Source: Chrysomallon squamiferum
Lineage: Eukaryota; Mollusca; Gastropoda; Neomphalida; Peltospiridae
Assembly: GCA_012295275.1 (NCBI GenBank)
Contig: CM022673.1
Coordinates: 6,887,811 to 6,951,810, forward strand
Reading direction: 5' to 3'
DNA: 64,000 nucleotides
Positions 25,221-36,970 of this stretch are shown one piece after another (position 1 is the stretch's first letter; every line of letters starts with the position of its first letter). Both the position numbers and the translations under genes were made by a program. The notes below the pieces were generated by a model. It did no database searches and was not told the DNA's origin. It was given only the letters and a program-made list of their open reading frames with translations.

Positions 25221-25893
25221 TATCATTCACAGTATCCAGTGCCTTACGAAATACATCGCAGTCTACACTAACATCTCGAAATCAACTTTTAAAAAGTTCT
25301 ACACGTTAAAGACCAATAGACATGCTGATGTTGTTTGTTTAACGCGCAGTTCAGAGAAGTGGATGATCGCAAGATCAATCCTGTTCAGTGTCCACGTTTT
25401 GTTATTTCTTTTTCGAGTCAATGTTTTGCTTCAGTCTGAAAATTCTTCCTGGCACTTTCTTATTTTTTTCTTTCTTTCTTTTTTCATTTCAGGTATGATT
25501 TTTTCAGGATTAAACAGAATGTTAAGAAAAATTCGTATCTTGGTAAGTGTGTGTGTATATATAAATGAATATATTTTTCGTATATAATAATTTCGTAGTT
25601 CATTTTTTTTGATTGTTATAAATTGCTTTATTTCTTCATCATTTCTTGTATTCTGTGAAAAACTCTCTGTCTTTCTGTGTGTCTATCTGTCAGTCTGTCT
25701 CTCTTTGTCTCTCTCAGTATGTGATTTATGCTTATTTCAAAATATTATCACATTTTCTTTAAAAATAAAACACGGCCTAGAGAAAACAACCATAAAAACA
25801 AACCAACCGATCAAACAAAAGACAGCCAAAAAACAAAAAACAACAAAAAGTCCGTCCAAAATTGAAAAGGGGGAAAAAATATCAGAAAAAATT

Positions 25894-25896
25894 TAG

Positions 25897-25946
<50 letters not shown>
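25894..25946. repeat. Poly-A tract of about 50 bases beside the copy 1 catalytic exon
   Basis: The tract begins directly upstream of the first fragment of the broken catalytic exon. The location suggests a retroelement tail or slippage contributing to that exon's decay; this is inference. Confidence 0.9.
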
Positions 25947-25948
<2 letters not shown>

Positions 25949-25968
25949 ATAAAAATATTTATTAAAAA

Positions 25969-26293
25969 GGAATAGCTTATTTGTTTCGAATGTGTCAAAA
26001 AGGTCAACAATAGAAGAATTTTAAACTAAAAATCATAACTATAATTAAATAGGTTGTTTTATTTCATCACTAAAATTAACTTTGGGAGGTTTTAGTTATT
26101 TCTGTAATATCATTTTGTCTCGTTAATGTTTGTGAATAATATAGAATATATATGATTTTTTATAATTTTATTTTCTGAGCCATACGTATATGTTATTTGT
26201 TGAAGATCATTTGGTAAATTTTATTTTTTTTCAAAAAAAAAAATAAAAATAAATAAATTAAAACAGCAACTCATGAATATTTGGAGTTAGGTA
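25969..26293 (+). pseudogene. Copy 1 catalytic exon, fragmented
   Basis: Three pieces align to the copy 2 exon 45573-45684: 25969-26010 (AATAGCTTATTTGTTTC), 26198-26231 (GTTGAAGATCAT) and 26261-26293 (ACAGCAACTCATGAA). About 190 bp and 30 bp of unrelated AT-rich sequence separate them. In the last piece H-E is kept but the second zinc-ligand His is replaced, so the HExxH motif is gone. Confidence 0.75.
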
Positions 26294-26399
26294 ACTTTGT
26301 TCTCTATTAATTTTTACTAGTTGTGGTAACCAAATTGAGGCAGATCATACCGAAAAAGATTTTATTTTTCATACAAAAATTTAATTTTAAAATAAAAAA

Positions 26400-26670
26400 T
26401 TTAAATCTCTATTCCGAGAGAAACGATATCCACTGAATGAATTCGTTTATGTCTACGGTTACCGTTTGAAGTTTATCGACATCATTGCGACAGAAGACAT
26501 AGCTGACTTCAAACAGGAAATGGCTAGAATCTAGGATTTTGCGTCTTTCAAGTCATAGCTTCTGGGTGTGTTAGAAGGCCCCCAGATAACTCGCCCACAT
26601 TTTATTGACAATTACGTGTTTTTGCCTCGTTTCAAAAACAATCTAGTTACGTCCATCTAATTTATTATCC
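26400..26670. other. Unexplained higher-complexity insert in copy 1 intron
   Basis: A block of more balanced composition between the broken catalytic exon and exon 26980-27150. I see no counterpart in the copy 2 intron 45685-47456. No protein family recognised. Confidence 0.35.
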
Positions 26671-26979
26671 GATGCAAATAATTACTTTTATTTTATCTAT
26701 TTTTCAACATTACGTGCTCGTTTCTTTTCTTCCGTCTCTCTCTCTTACATACATAAGCATAAATATACAAACACAAACAATAAAGGATATTCAATATAGA
26801 CAAACACATACAGAAGATCAACACAGCAGAAAAGCAAACACACGCATACACATTTTTCCATCGTAATATCTGGGCAACATAATTCATTTATTAATATTAA
26901 TAATTAACTGGAAATTATTATTTTTTATTTTACGTTCCTATTAAAGTGATTTGTATTTTTATTTAATTTATTTATTCAG

Positions 26980-27150
26980 TTTGGGAGCTAGACACGACGG
27001 TGATGGCAACAACTGCAGTGCAAACGATCAGTACATCATGACGGCGGTGACTCGGGAGAGAACTGATCCAAACAACACAAATCACTGGACTTTTTCTAAC
27101 TGTTCTCTCACTTACTTTAACAACTACATGACGTCTCTTATGAATACAGT
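26980..27150 (+). CDS. Copy 1 exon for third zinc His and Met-turn
   Basis: Open and in phase. It carries LGARHDGDGNNC (third zinc-binding His in H-D) and QYIMTA, the Met-turn. This part of the catalytic site is conserved although the HExxH exon is lost. Confidence 0.7.
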
Positions 27151-27781
27151 GTATGTACATTTTATATTCGTCCTTTGCGGAGAAAACAAATATTGTGAAT
27201 ATATGTTCATTTATTTCGAGATATTATTTTAGTAATGTTCTAAATGTATTTCCGTATAATTTGAATTTTTCATTTTATTTCTGTTCTAAATATGTGTTTG
27301 CACATTTCGAAGATTTTGTTTTCATTTTACTCGTCTTCTAAATATATTTTTGTACATTTCCTAAATTATTATCTTATTTGCACAAATATTTTCTACTAAT
27401 AAAATGCGACTTAAAACAATAGACTTATGGATCGATTAACATTCGTTTTCTCCCTTACGCAATTTCTGTTTGTATCTAGATAGCGAACAGAAGAAAATGT
27501 ATCATGTCCTCAGTCTGTTACGGATTTCTGTTTTCACATCTCTATCGTAAAAGATATCAAAGTGACAGCATGTAACATAAGAAAATAGTAACTTTCGAGA
27601 ACTCCAACTTTACTGTCATACTTTAATGTGAATATATATATATATTTAAAAACCACCATTCAATATATGCATAAATATATATGTATGTGTATATATATAT
27701 GTATATGCATATTTACACATATATCTTTAGATACATACATTTATATATATATATATACATACATATTTACATACATATATT

Positions 27782-27820
<39 letters not shown>

Positions 27821-29247
27821 TTTTCCTTCATTTACGTCTACCACATTAAGATATTATTAAAACAACAACAACCTATTATATTACTAATAAAATTATTATA
27901 ATCCAGGTATGGAAGAAAATGTCTGACTGAGAAAGTAACAAAAGACAAAGTCCCATCAGTCGATGATTTTCCAGGACAGAAGTACAGTCCTGATGTTCAG
28001 TGTCAGAGGTTACATGGACCAAAATCAAAAGTTTGTCGGGTACAATCAATACATTTCCCAGTTTCTCTGATTTTTTTTCATTATTTTTGTTTTTTTTTAA
28101 ATTTTGGCAGGATTTACAAAATAAACTACAAATATTACACTTTTCTCCTCTCTTTTCTCATTTTCACAGTTTCTCTGATTCTTTTTTATGTTTGTGATTT
28201 TGATAATAATTATTAATTCTCTCTCAAAAAAATCAAAAGTCACTGTCGGGTTTGCCCTCTCATAATTATCGAATTTTTGTTCTTTAATTTTATTTCAGTG
28301 GCATTTCAAAAAATAATACAAAATAAGCTTTGCTCCACATTTGTATGTTTCTGATTCCGATAAAAGTATCATTTCAGGGACTTGTCATTTAAACCAGATT
28401 ACAGCAGAGTGTGTTTCATTATGTATTGTAAGAAACCAGATACTGATTTGTGTTACAGTTATGATGCCGCTAGAGGAACAACGACTGCAAAAAGAAAAAA
28501 AAATAAAAAGAAAACAAAAAAAAAAAATGGATAAAAAAAACTGTTCTCTGTATCATTTTGATGTACTGAATTATTGAAAACAACCCTGGAAATAAAAGGT
28601 AAAAAAAAAAAAAAAAAAAGAAGAACAACAAAAAAAACCTAACAAAAAAGTAAAACAAGAAGAACAAAAACAAACAAGGAAAAAAGGAACAAAACAATAA
28701 AAAATAAATAAATAATAATAAATTAATAAAATATATAATAAAAAGAACAGCAACAAAAAAAAAAAAAAAAAAAAAAAAATAATAATAATAATAAAAAATA
28801 AAAATAAAACAGTAAAAGAACTAAAATAACAAATAGTTATTTCTCTGTCTCTTTCTCTCCTTCTCGGACTTTCTGTCTGTCTCTCTGTTTGTCTCCGACA
28901 CTCTACTCCATCCCTCTCTGTTTTCTCTTTCTGCCTTGCTCGCTGTTTCTCTTCTACCAAAATGTAATATTATATTTTTTCAGTGGTGTATAAATGGCCT
29001 GTGTGTATCATCCCCGGATGCTCCTAGTGTTGATGGTAAGTAACTGTTTAACATCCAAAAACACTAGAACAGTAATAACATAAACAATGAATAGAAGTTA
29101 TCAGAAAACAACAACAAACAAACAACATAACTACGATCTAAAGATCTACAAAACCTTATCAAATGTCATTTTAATATTCCTAAACTTGTTGACTATATTC
29201 TTTTCCAATTATTTCAATCTATAGAAATAAAATATATATGTTTTCAG

Positions 29248-29400
29248 AAACGTGTCCTTTCGGAGATGAGCCAGGTGTTGTCTATAAAGGAAAAACGTGT
29301 GAAGACTATATCTCTGGTTCTGGATCACGGCGCTGCTATGGCGATCTCTTCAGAAAGCGTTGTTGTCACTCGTGTGGTCTTCACTACACAGGAATACCAG
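29248..29400 (+). CDS. Copy 1 exon for six-cysteine (PLAC-like) module A
   Basis: Cysteines are spaced C, C, C-x8-C-C-x2-C, ending RKRCCHSCG. This is the pattern of the PLAC domain at the C-terminus of ADAMTS proteins and papilins. 153 bp, phase 1 to phase 1, open. Confidence 0.7.
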
Positions 29401-29849
29401 GTATTAAGCATGTATTTACGTACACATTATGAATGAATGAATGAATAAATAAAAAAATAATTAAAATTAAAAACAAGAAAAAAATAATTTAGAATATGCA
29501 TTCAACGCTTTTTTCTTCTTCTTTTCTTAAATTTGCCATATAGTCGATATCACAATTGTCGTTCTTAGTTAATATGTACAAAATATCACATTATGAAATA
29601 AAAAAGTGTTTTGTTTAATCAGCTACAGAGTTTTAAAATGTTTAATCGGTCTGAAGGTAGATTATTTTTTGTTTGTTAAATGTACTCACCTCTTACGAAT
29701 AAAAAAGTATAATAATTTATTATTATGCATACCAATTACTATATTACTGTTTTGAGTGATGTGTCTCCACCCATAACACAGTGTAATAATCAAATAATGC
29801 TATTCCTAGATGGTTAACGCCTCCTTCTTACTCATTCTCACCCTATGGC

Positions 29850-29888
<39 letters not shown>

Positions 29889-30170
29889 ATATATGTATAT
29901 ACACACACACAAACACACACAAACACACACATTCTGATTACGCCAGGAGACACTTTCGAGCGACTGGGTCCATCTTATACCCAATGCCACCTTTGTAGTT
30001 ACTGACTGGACTGAGGAAAAACAAAATGAAACAATATAAATAAATAAAAATAAATAAATAAAACATAAATAATAAAAATAAAGAACACAACAGGAAAGAA
30101 AGAAAGAAAGAAAGAAAGAAAGTCCCACAAAACAACAACAACACAATGTTTGCTATGGTTTTTTTTGTAG

Positions 30171-31619
30171 ATTGTTTGTACGGCGACAAAACTGATTGTT
30201 CTAAAGAATACTGTGGAAAGGGTTATACTTTTGAAAACAGGACCATTGCTTATGAAACGTATTGTTGTAAAACATGTGCACCAGAAACAACAACTACTAC
30301 AACGATCGAAACTACTACCAGTACAACGACAGAACCTACCGCCAGTACGACGACCAAACCTACTACAAGTACAACAACCCAACTTACCACAAGTACACCG
30401 ACCCAACTTACCACAAGTACACCGACCCAACTTACAACAAGTACACCGACCCAACTTACCACAAGTACAACAACCCAACTTACCACAAGCACACCGACCA
30501 AACCTACCACAAGTACACCAACCCAACTTACCACAAGTACAACGACCCAACCTACAACAAGTACAGCAACCCAACTAATCAGTACAACGACCCAATTTAC
30601 CACAAGTACACCAACCCAACTTACCACAAGTACAACTACCCAACCTACCACAAGTACACCGACCGAACCTACCACCAGTACAACGACCGAACCTACCACC
30701 AGTACAACGACCGAACCTACCACAAGTACAACGACCCAACCTACCACAAGTACAACGACCCAGCCTACCACCAGTACAACGACCCAGCCTACCACAAGTA
30801 CAACGACCCAGCCTACCACAAGTACAACCACCCAACCTACCACAAGTACAACGACCCAGCCTACCACAAGTACACCGACCCAACTTACTACAAGTACAAT
30901 GACCCAACTTACCACCAGTACACCGACCCAACTTACCACAAGTACACCGACCCAACTTACCACCAGTACACCGACGCACCCTACCACCAATACAACGACC
31001 CAACTTACCACAAGTACAACGACCGAACCTACCACAAGTACACAGACCCAACCTACCACAAGTACACCGACCCAACTTACCACAAGTACAACGACCCAAC
31101 CTACCACAAGTACAACGACCCAACCTACCACAAGTACACCGACCCAACTTACCACAAGTACAACGACCCAACTTACCACAAGTACACCGACCGAACCTAC
31201 CACAAGTACAACGAACGAACCTACCACAAGTACAACGACCCAACCTACCACAAGTACAACGACCCAACCTACCACAAGTACAACGACCCAACCTACCACA
31301 AGTACAACGACCGAACCTACCACAAGTACAACGACCCAACCTACCACAAGTACACCGACCCAACCTACCACAAGTACACCAACCCAACTAATCAGTAGAA
31401 CAACAGAACCTGCCACAAGTACAACGACCAAACCTACGACTACAATGACCGAACCGACAAAACGTACAACAACGAATAAACCTTGTTTTGATTCTGGCTA
31501 CTTTAAAGGACTGAACTGTTCTCAGTATGTCGACATGAAAGGCAGTTTTGTGTGCTATGAAAGCAGAGTGGAGAAAGAATGCTGTGCCAAATGTGCAAGT
31601 GTCGCAACTTCAGTTGAAG
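30171..31619 (+). CDS. Copy 1 mucin exon (modules B and C around a Thr-rich array)
   Basis: A single exon of 1,449 bp, phase 1 to phase 1, fully open for 482 complete codons. It starts with six-cysteine module B (DCLYGDKTDC to YCCKTC). From about 30284 to 31485 follow about 50 units of 24 bp encoding T-T-S-T-T/P-T-Q-P/L. It ends with module C (CFDSGYF to KECCAKC). Such Thr/Pro/Ser density predicts dense O-glycosylation and an extended stalk. Units carry mostly Gln/Leu/Pro, unlike the Glu/Ala units of copy 2. Confidence 0.85.
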
Positions 31620-31836
31620 GTAAAATAAAATTCTGAAGGATACATTATTTAAAGTGTGGTGTAAACAGGATAACTATTAATAGCTGCATGTATGATTAGA
31701 ATAATTATTAACTCAATATAAACAACAACTGAATTGTTCGTTAAATTGTGAAGTAGTATTTAAATTACTATCTTGAATCGTATTCTTTAAACATTCAGGA
31801 TATTTATACAAAGGACTAATTTGTTTTCTACATTAT

Positions 31837-31863
31837 AACGACCGAAACTACTACCAGTACATT
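31837..31863 (+). repeat. Stray mucin-repeat fragment in copy 1 intron
   Basis: ACGACCGAAACTACTACC and the following AGTACA match the first mucin units of copy 2 near 50796-50820. They interrupt an intron that is otherwise collinear with the copy 2 intron near 56195-56205. Confidence 0.65.
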
Positions 31864-31955
31864 AATTTTATATTGGTTATTATTTATGTCTTCCACAACA
31901 ATCGCGCCAACACACACACGAGTAAACAGTTCAATACTATTGTATATTTTTACAG

Positions 31956-32161
31956 GTTGCAAGTATGGCGATAGAAATTCACGGATTTGTCGTCGGGCTA
32001 CTCAGCGATGGATCGGCTGTTTAGTGGAGAATACTCTCTGCTGCATGACCTGTAAGAAAACATCTGGGGCTTCTAGTTCACAAGCAAGTTATTCTACAGG
32101 ACTGACAACGTTTTTAGCTTCAATATTTTTACTTTACAAGCAAGTTATTCTAGAGGACTGA
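31956..32161 (+). CDS. Copy 1 last exon: module D and hydrophobic tail
   Basis: Encodes six-cysteine module D (CKYGDRNSRIC to TLCCMTC), a Ser-rich spacer and a hydrophobic tail (GLTTFLASIFLLY) just before the stop. The tail could be a GPI signal or a tail anchor. It is encoded by a 56-bp tandem unit. Confidence 0.75.
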
Positions 32162-32200
32162 CAATGTTTTTAGCTTCAATATTTCAGCTTTATAAGCAGG
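32081..32200. repeat. 56-bp minisatellite, about 2 units (copy 1)
   Basis: CAAGCAAG recurs at 32081 and 32137, with a degenerate third near 32193. It spans the C-terminal codons and the stop of copy 1. Confidence 0.85.
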
Positions 32201-32357
32201 TATCAAATAAAGTGTACTTTGCTCAATATCGAATGTTTTAGTTCTAAATATTGATAGTATTAATAAATCTATTTACACAAAGTTTTTACTGATGTTTTGT
32301 GCTTTGTGACAACACTCCAGAAGGACTCGCATCACTTACTCATTACTTCGACTTAAC

Positions 32358-32720
32358 GTATGGTGTGTCTGGTGGATATCGTCGTATCGACCCTCTATTC
32401 ATCTGTGTCGGATACCTCTGTCTATGAGTCTTATATCTGGAACATCAGCCTGGTTGGAGGCTCCAGAACCAACAACATCAGCGTAGGGTGGAAGAATGCC
32501 ACCATGAAACGTGTTGGCCACGCCCATCCCACTATATGGAGAGTCAGCGCAAAGCTGGAACGATTGTTACGACGGCCTTTCTCAGTGATCGCCGTGGAAC
32601 CCGCCAGCTAAGCGCAGAAGACGACTCACTGTCAGTCTGCAGGCCGGACTCAACAAGCTTTGTTCAGACTGAAGCCAGGATATTAACGTAATTCTCGCCA
32701 CTGTGTTCAATGGAAATAAC
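32358..32720 (+). mobile_element. MULE-type transposase remnant
   Basis: The frame 32360-32611 contains WN, then RTNNISVGWKNA, then HPTIWR. This order matches the RTNNSVEGWH...HPTIW tail of Mutator-like (MULE) transposase proteins, from family knowledge. The matching flank of copy 2 (56860-56875) joins directly across this point, so the block is an insertion downstream of copy 1. No intact transposase. Confidence 0.55.
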
Positions 32721-33036
32721 GTTTATATGTTTTACACAGAGACATCTGCGGTTGTTATGGATTTTCAAGCAATACCAAATATCACAATTCTTTTATGTTA
32801 TTTTTCAAATTTTATTTTTCTTTATATCTTTTTTCTTTTTTTTTCTTTATTTCTTTGTATAACTTGTTTTTTTCATACATACGTATTTGTTAATATTTTG
32901 ATAATGAATATTGTTTTCATTATATATTCCGAAGAGCATTCAGAATTTAACCGACACTTAAGACACACCCACACACCCACTCCCACACCCACACACATAC
33001 ACACACACCAACACCTGCACACATGCACACACAGGC

Positions 33037-33067
<31 letters not shown>

Positions 33068-33420
33068 AAGATAGATATAAATAGACTGATAAATAAAACT
33101 AATAATAAATAACGAATCACTGTACTGGTTGATATATCAATTATAGGGAAACCATTTATAGTGAAATGGAGAAACGATTGTTTTAACAAAGTTTCACTGA
33201 TAAAGGTGTGGATTAAGGAAGGAACTAACCCTTTTTTGTGAGACATAGCAAGTAGTTGTAAAAATGAGTAACAGAACAGTTATAAAAGAAACCAGGGTTA
33301 TTTGTGTTGTTTGGATCTGTTCTACTGCGAATCGGTGCCGCCATGATGAAAGCTAAATATATAAATTAATATACAAAACAATAATTTAGTCTCCCTCCCC
33401 TGCAAAAAGAGAAAAAGCAA
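32716..33420. repeat. Segmental duplicate of the 3' flank (copy F2)
   Basis: Collinear with 16450-17000. A short remnant of the same flank (GTTGTTATGGATTT...CAAGCAATACC) follows copy 2 at 56862-56890. Contains CA and (GATA)n repeats at 32965-33068. Confidence 0.7.
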
Positions 33421-33539
33421 TAAAAAAAACCTTACAAACAACAACAACAAAAACAAACAACAGAAAAAAATAAATATAACAACTAAAACTAAAACTAAAT
33501 ATTTAAAAAACAGAATACAGCAGAATTTGTTTTGCTCTG

Positions 33540-35640
33540 TTCTGTCTGAAAACAGGGGCTTGATGGTATGTGTTCCCGGTATAATGCGGCCAGAGGTACC
33601 ACTTGTGGAAATAAAAAGGTGGAACTAAAGACGAGAAAAAAAAAAAAAAAAACCTGTGTCAAAATCTGCCTAAATGAAGATATAACAACGTAGAGTATAT
33701 AAAAACAAAAATAAAATAGTATTATGAAGTTAGAAATTCAAAATGTATAGAAAATGCTACAAAACATGGTGAAAAAGATTACCCCCCCACCTTGGGCGTA
33801 TTTAGGGTGGGTCAAGGAGTAGCTCACTCCTCCTTTCTCCAACGTATCTACAATATTTCGAGAATTTTAAAAATATTGTTTTTATCAAATATAAACGTTA
33901 ACAGAATATCGTTTTTCCTGTTTACTCATATTGCTTGATGCGTTGTTAAAACGTGTAAACAAAATTCTTTGATTTTTTATTTTTCTTAATTTTATCTTAC
34001 GTCATATCTAATTTATTCTTCATATATTCAAATTTTCTTTTTTGAGATAACTGTTTGTTTGAGACAGTAGTTGAGTTGTAAAGTCCTGACGTGGTTATGA
34101 TATATATATATATATATATATTAGGTTCCAAATAATGATATTCCAAAAGAAAATATGCTAAGTGAAAATCCGCTGTTGAAATCTTGTAGAAAACATTTAC
34201 AATTAGAATAAAGGGTTCAAAAATGAGAATGAAAATTTCTGAGTTATTTCTTTTATCAACAGTCCATTTCTAGATAAATAATTATTTGTTGTTTTTAATA
34301 ACTTATGAACAGAAATAATATATTAAACTGATACTAAGATTCAAACAAAACTAATGGTTTGTTACAAGAAGGCACTAGCAAACTGAATGTTAAAAGACCA
34401 GGTGTTCGATAGAACTGATTTACGTATTAATTTAAATCATATCACCTGCGAATCCAGTTAGTTTCATTATAATGATTAAATTGCTGTTTTCTTTATAATT
34501 ACAGTGGTGTATAGACGGCCAGTGCGTGTCATCCCCATTTGCACCTAGCGTCGACGGTAAGTAGTAGTCAGACAGCAAAGAACTATGAAAAATAACTAGA
34601 AATATGTAAGTCACCTAATAGTAACTGCCAGTCATTGATATGTCAAAAGGTGATAATCAGACTGACGATCTTAAACGACGTTTGTAACAATAATAACTGT
34701 TTCTGATAGTATTCGTTTTGTTAATAATGTTAATGGCAGTTATCGTTGTACTAGCAACAGTATGACGACAACCACAACAGTAACGGAAATAAAAACTAAG
34801 CCAACAACACAGAGTAACAACAACAACAATAGGCTTTTCTCTTCGTAGACGTTAGGAACTTGCTTGGATATAAATCTCTAGAAATTGTCTAAAGTCTTTT
34901 TCGTTCTATTCTTACATCTTTTCTTTTTCTTTTTTATTTTTTAAAAAGCAGGATCAGTTATTTATTTTATAGCTGTTTCATTACACAGTTCCTTATTTTC
35001 TTATTTCCAGTGATAGAAATGGGAAATACGCAGGTGTTTTCATATTTTGCAGTTTATGCCCAGTTTCTGCATCTTTGTAGTGTCAGAGACGTGTATTAGC
35101 TTGTCTGTCAAGTTTTTACCAGTTAAAATTAACTTTTTTGTATTCTGTAATTATACTTACATATGTTACTCATCTTTAATAAATTAATAACATTTCACGA
35201 TCTCCCTGAATTAGAATTTTTCTCACGATATACAGCAGGTAAAAAATAAGCCAGTATTTTTCTATTATATGCCAACAATAACAAACTGCATTTTTTGGAT
35301 TAATAAACTATTTCAAGGAAGGAATTACAGCGTCTATCCTTCTCTTTCCCAATCTCAAACTCACAGTTTTCGTGTACCCGTTGTTCCCAAAACCCGTTTC
35401 CATCACTGGCTTTGTCAGTGGTGCGACAGACTGAACGTTTTAAGTTTTCGGGTTCAGTTTTCTTTACAGCAATGTTTTATCTTCAGAAACATGTCCTTTT
35501 GGAGACGAGACTGGTCCTGTGTATTCAGGAAAGACTTGTGAGGAATATATCCTCGGTTCTGGAAACTGGTTGTGTTATGATGGTCATTATAGAAACGCTT
35601 TGTTGTAAATCATGCAGTCTTCGATACACAGGGATGCCAG
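33540..35640 (+). pseudogene. Relic of a further array copy (3' cysteine-rich exons only)
   Basis: Three exon-like segments match the copy 2 cysteine-rich exons: about 33540-33618 (AARGTTCGNKK then GT), 34505-34556 (WCIDGQCVSS, 52 bp, GTAAGT donor) and 35487-35640 (six-cysteine module A). The last is 154 bp against 153 bp; one extra T near its CC-x2-C end shifts the frame to a stop. No mucin exon follows. Between the segments I see only AT-rich non-coding sequence. Confidence 0.7.
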
Positions 35641-36900
35641 GTACGTTACATTTCCTATATAGAAAAGTTTGTAGTTTATTAAAAAAAAGGCTTTTCACTG
35701 TAAATTTCGGATTAGTAAAACTATTAGAATTAGGTTGGTTTTTACAGGCAGTTTTGGTTTTTTATTCTATGCAGAAGGGATTGCGTTGTTTTTATAGGAA
35801 ACAAATACCAAATTAAATTAAAGTAGCATGAACGTTTAACCCCCGAAAACCCCCGAAAAACAAAACAAAATAAAAAGAAAGATAAACAAAACAGATACAA
35901 ATTACAAAATGTTCCCCCAGTAAAAACTAACAAATCAACAACATAAAAAAGCTATCTTACATTAAAATACTTACAACTGTTGACTTCAGTTTGGTCACAT
36001 CTGTATTTTTATTTAAAACAAGCTACCGACATAAGTCACTTTAACAGAAACACCTGAAAAGTTAGATTTTTTAATGTTTTTGTTTCATTTAGTTTACTTT
36101 TAATTGGTCACCCATTTTGGTTTTGTTTTATTAAATATTTATTTATGTTTAAAGTATTTCAATATGTTATAATATTTATTTCTTTTTTTTTTTTGTTAGC
36201 AATATAAAATAAAAAACAAAAAACAAATGAAAAAATCTTATAAATAAACAGAAATTTCAATTATCCACATATGAAAGAAAGTATTCCTTTGCATGCTACA
36301 ATATTGTTACTACTTTTCTCAATAATATCGTGAATTTTAACCAATTTAAGAATACTAATAAACATGCAGTAAATGAATGAATGAAAAATGAATACAAAAA
36401 TTGTCTTTTTATTAATAATGATTTTAGAAAACTAAAATAAAAATAAATAAAACGAAAGTATTGATTCACTTATAATGAACACGGGAAAAATTATATTATT
36501 TTATAGATTAAAAATACTTCTTCCAATACGTCATTTAGCTTATAAATATACCTCTGTTTCTTTCCTTGTGTGTTTATTTTTCTCCTTCGTTCAATCCATT
36601 CACAAAAATGTTCATTACAATATTAAGTTAGCAAAATAAGAGATGAATGGTTGAAAATATCTGTCATATGAATCTTTCATAAAATAATGATTAACACTAA
36701 TGCGTGAAAAAAAAAAAAAAAAACACACACACAAAAAAAAAAACCCCACACACCCCAAATAAAAAATAAACAAAAAAAAAAAAAATTCGAAACAAACAGA
36801 AACAAAAAAAAAACAACAACAAAAAACAACCCTTACGCAATAATTATGATAAAGGAAAAATAAATTATAAGTCTGAATGTAATTGGAACGGAACGCTTAG
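35641..36900. other. Non-coding gap before copy 2
   Basis: AT-rich with A-runs at 36709-36790. From about 36640 it aligns to 57970 onward upstream of copy 3, so the last 0.3 kb is shared promoter-proximal sequence. No gene seen. Confidence 0.6.
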
Positions 36901-36970
36901 TATGGTCATGTGATGTACCCTTTTTAAATCGTGTATCCGTATTTGTAAAGCAGTCGACAAGACAACAATA
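36900..36970 (+). promoter_or_regulatory. Conserved promoter-proximal block of copy 2
   Basis: CATGTG (E-box) at 36907-36912, then CCCTTTTTAA and TCGTGTATCCGTAT, up to the ATG at 36971. The same string precedes copy 3 (58258-58321). The TTTTTAAAT at about 36920 is a weak TATA-like element. Conservation of this block in otherwise diverging flanks suggests function. Confidence 0.45.

Larger units (their letters stand above)
18013..32161 (+). pseudogene. Array copy 1: mucin-stalked M12B metalloprotease, catalytic half disrupted
   Basis: Homologous to copy 2 exon by exon. Exons: 18013-18076 (signal peptide), 18551-18768, 19505-19591 and 20665-20806 (prodomain), 23032-23143 (R-D-K-R furin-like site, start of protease), 24153-24244, 24451-24528, 24994-25142, 25493-25542, catalytic-exon debris 25969-26293, 26980-27150, 27907-28039, 28378-about 28494, 28984-29035 (WCINGLCV), 29248-29400, 30171-31619 (mucin), 31956-32161. 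Lesions relative to copy 2: a 5-bp deletion in exon 24153-24244, where both possible acceptors run into stops; the zinc-motif exon broken into three fragments with the second zinc His lost; and an extra base at the start of exon 28378, which also lost a TGT Cys codon and its GT donor. Exon 2 ends in a GC donor. An active protease is unlikely. The downstream exons from 28984 onward are all open and in phase, so a truncated transcript is conceivable. Confidence 0.8.

Noticed and set aside
29238-29432. Six-cysteine segment as a stand-alone toxin-like peptide gene
   Set aside because: It lacks its own signal peptide, is bounded by phase 1 splice sites and occurs in the same place in each array gene, so it is an internal module.
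30250-31431. Long - strand frames (Val-rich and Cys-rich) over the copy 1 mucin exon
   Set aside because: Shadows of the + strand repeat, with the same periodicity artefact as in copy 2.
30065-31485. CRISPR-like array in the regularly spaced 24-bp units
   Set aside because: The units are contiguous coding repeats without unique spacers, in a eukaryotic intron-bearing gene.
35412-35816. A 134-residue frame as a separate gene
   Set aside because: It overlaps the relic module A exon in the wrong register. The frame arises from the +1 shift.
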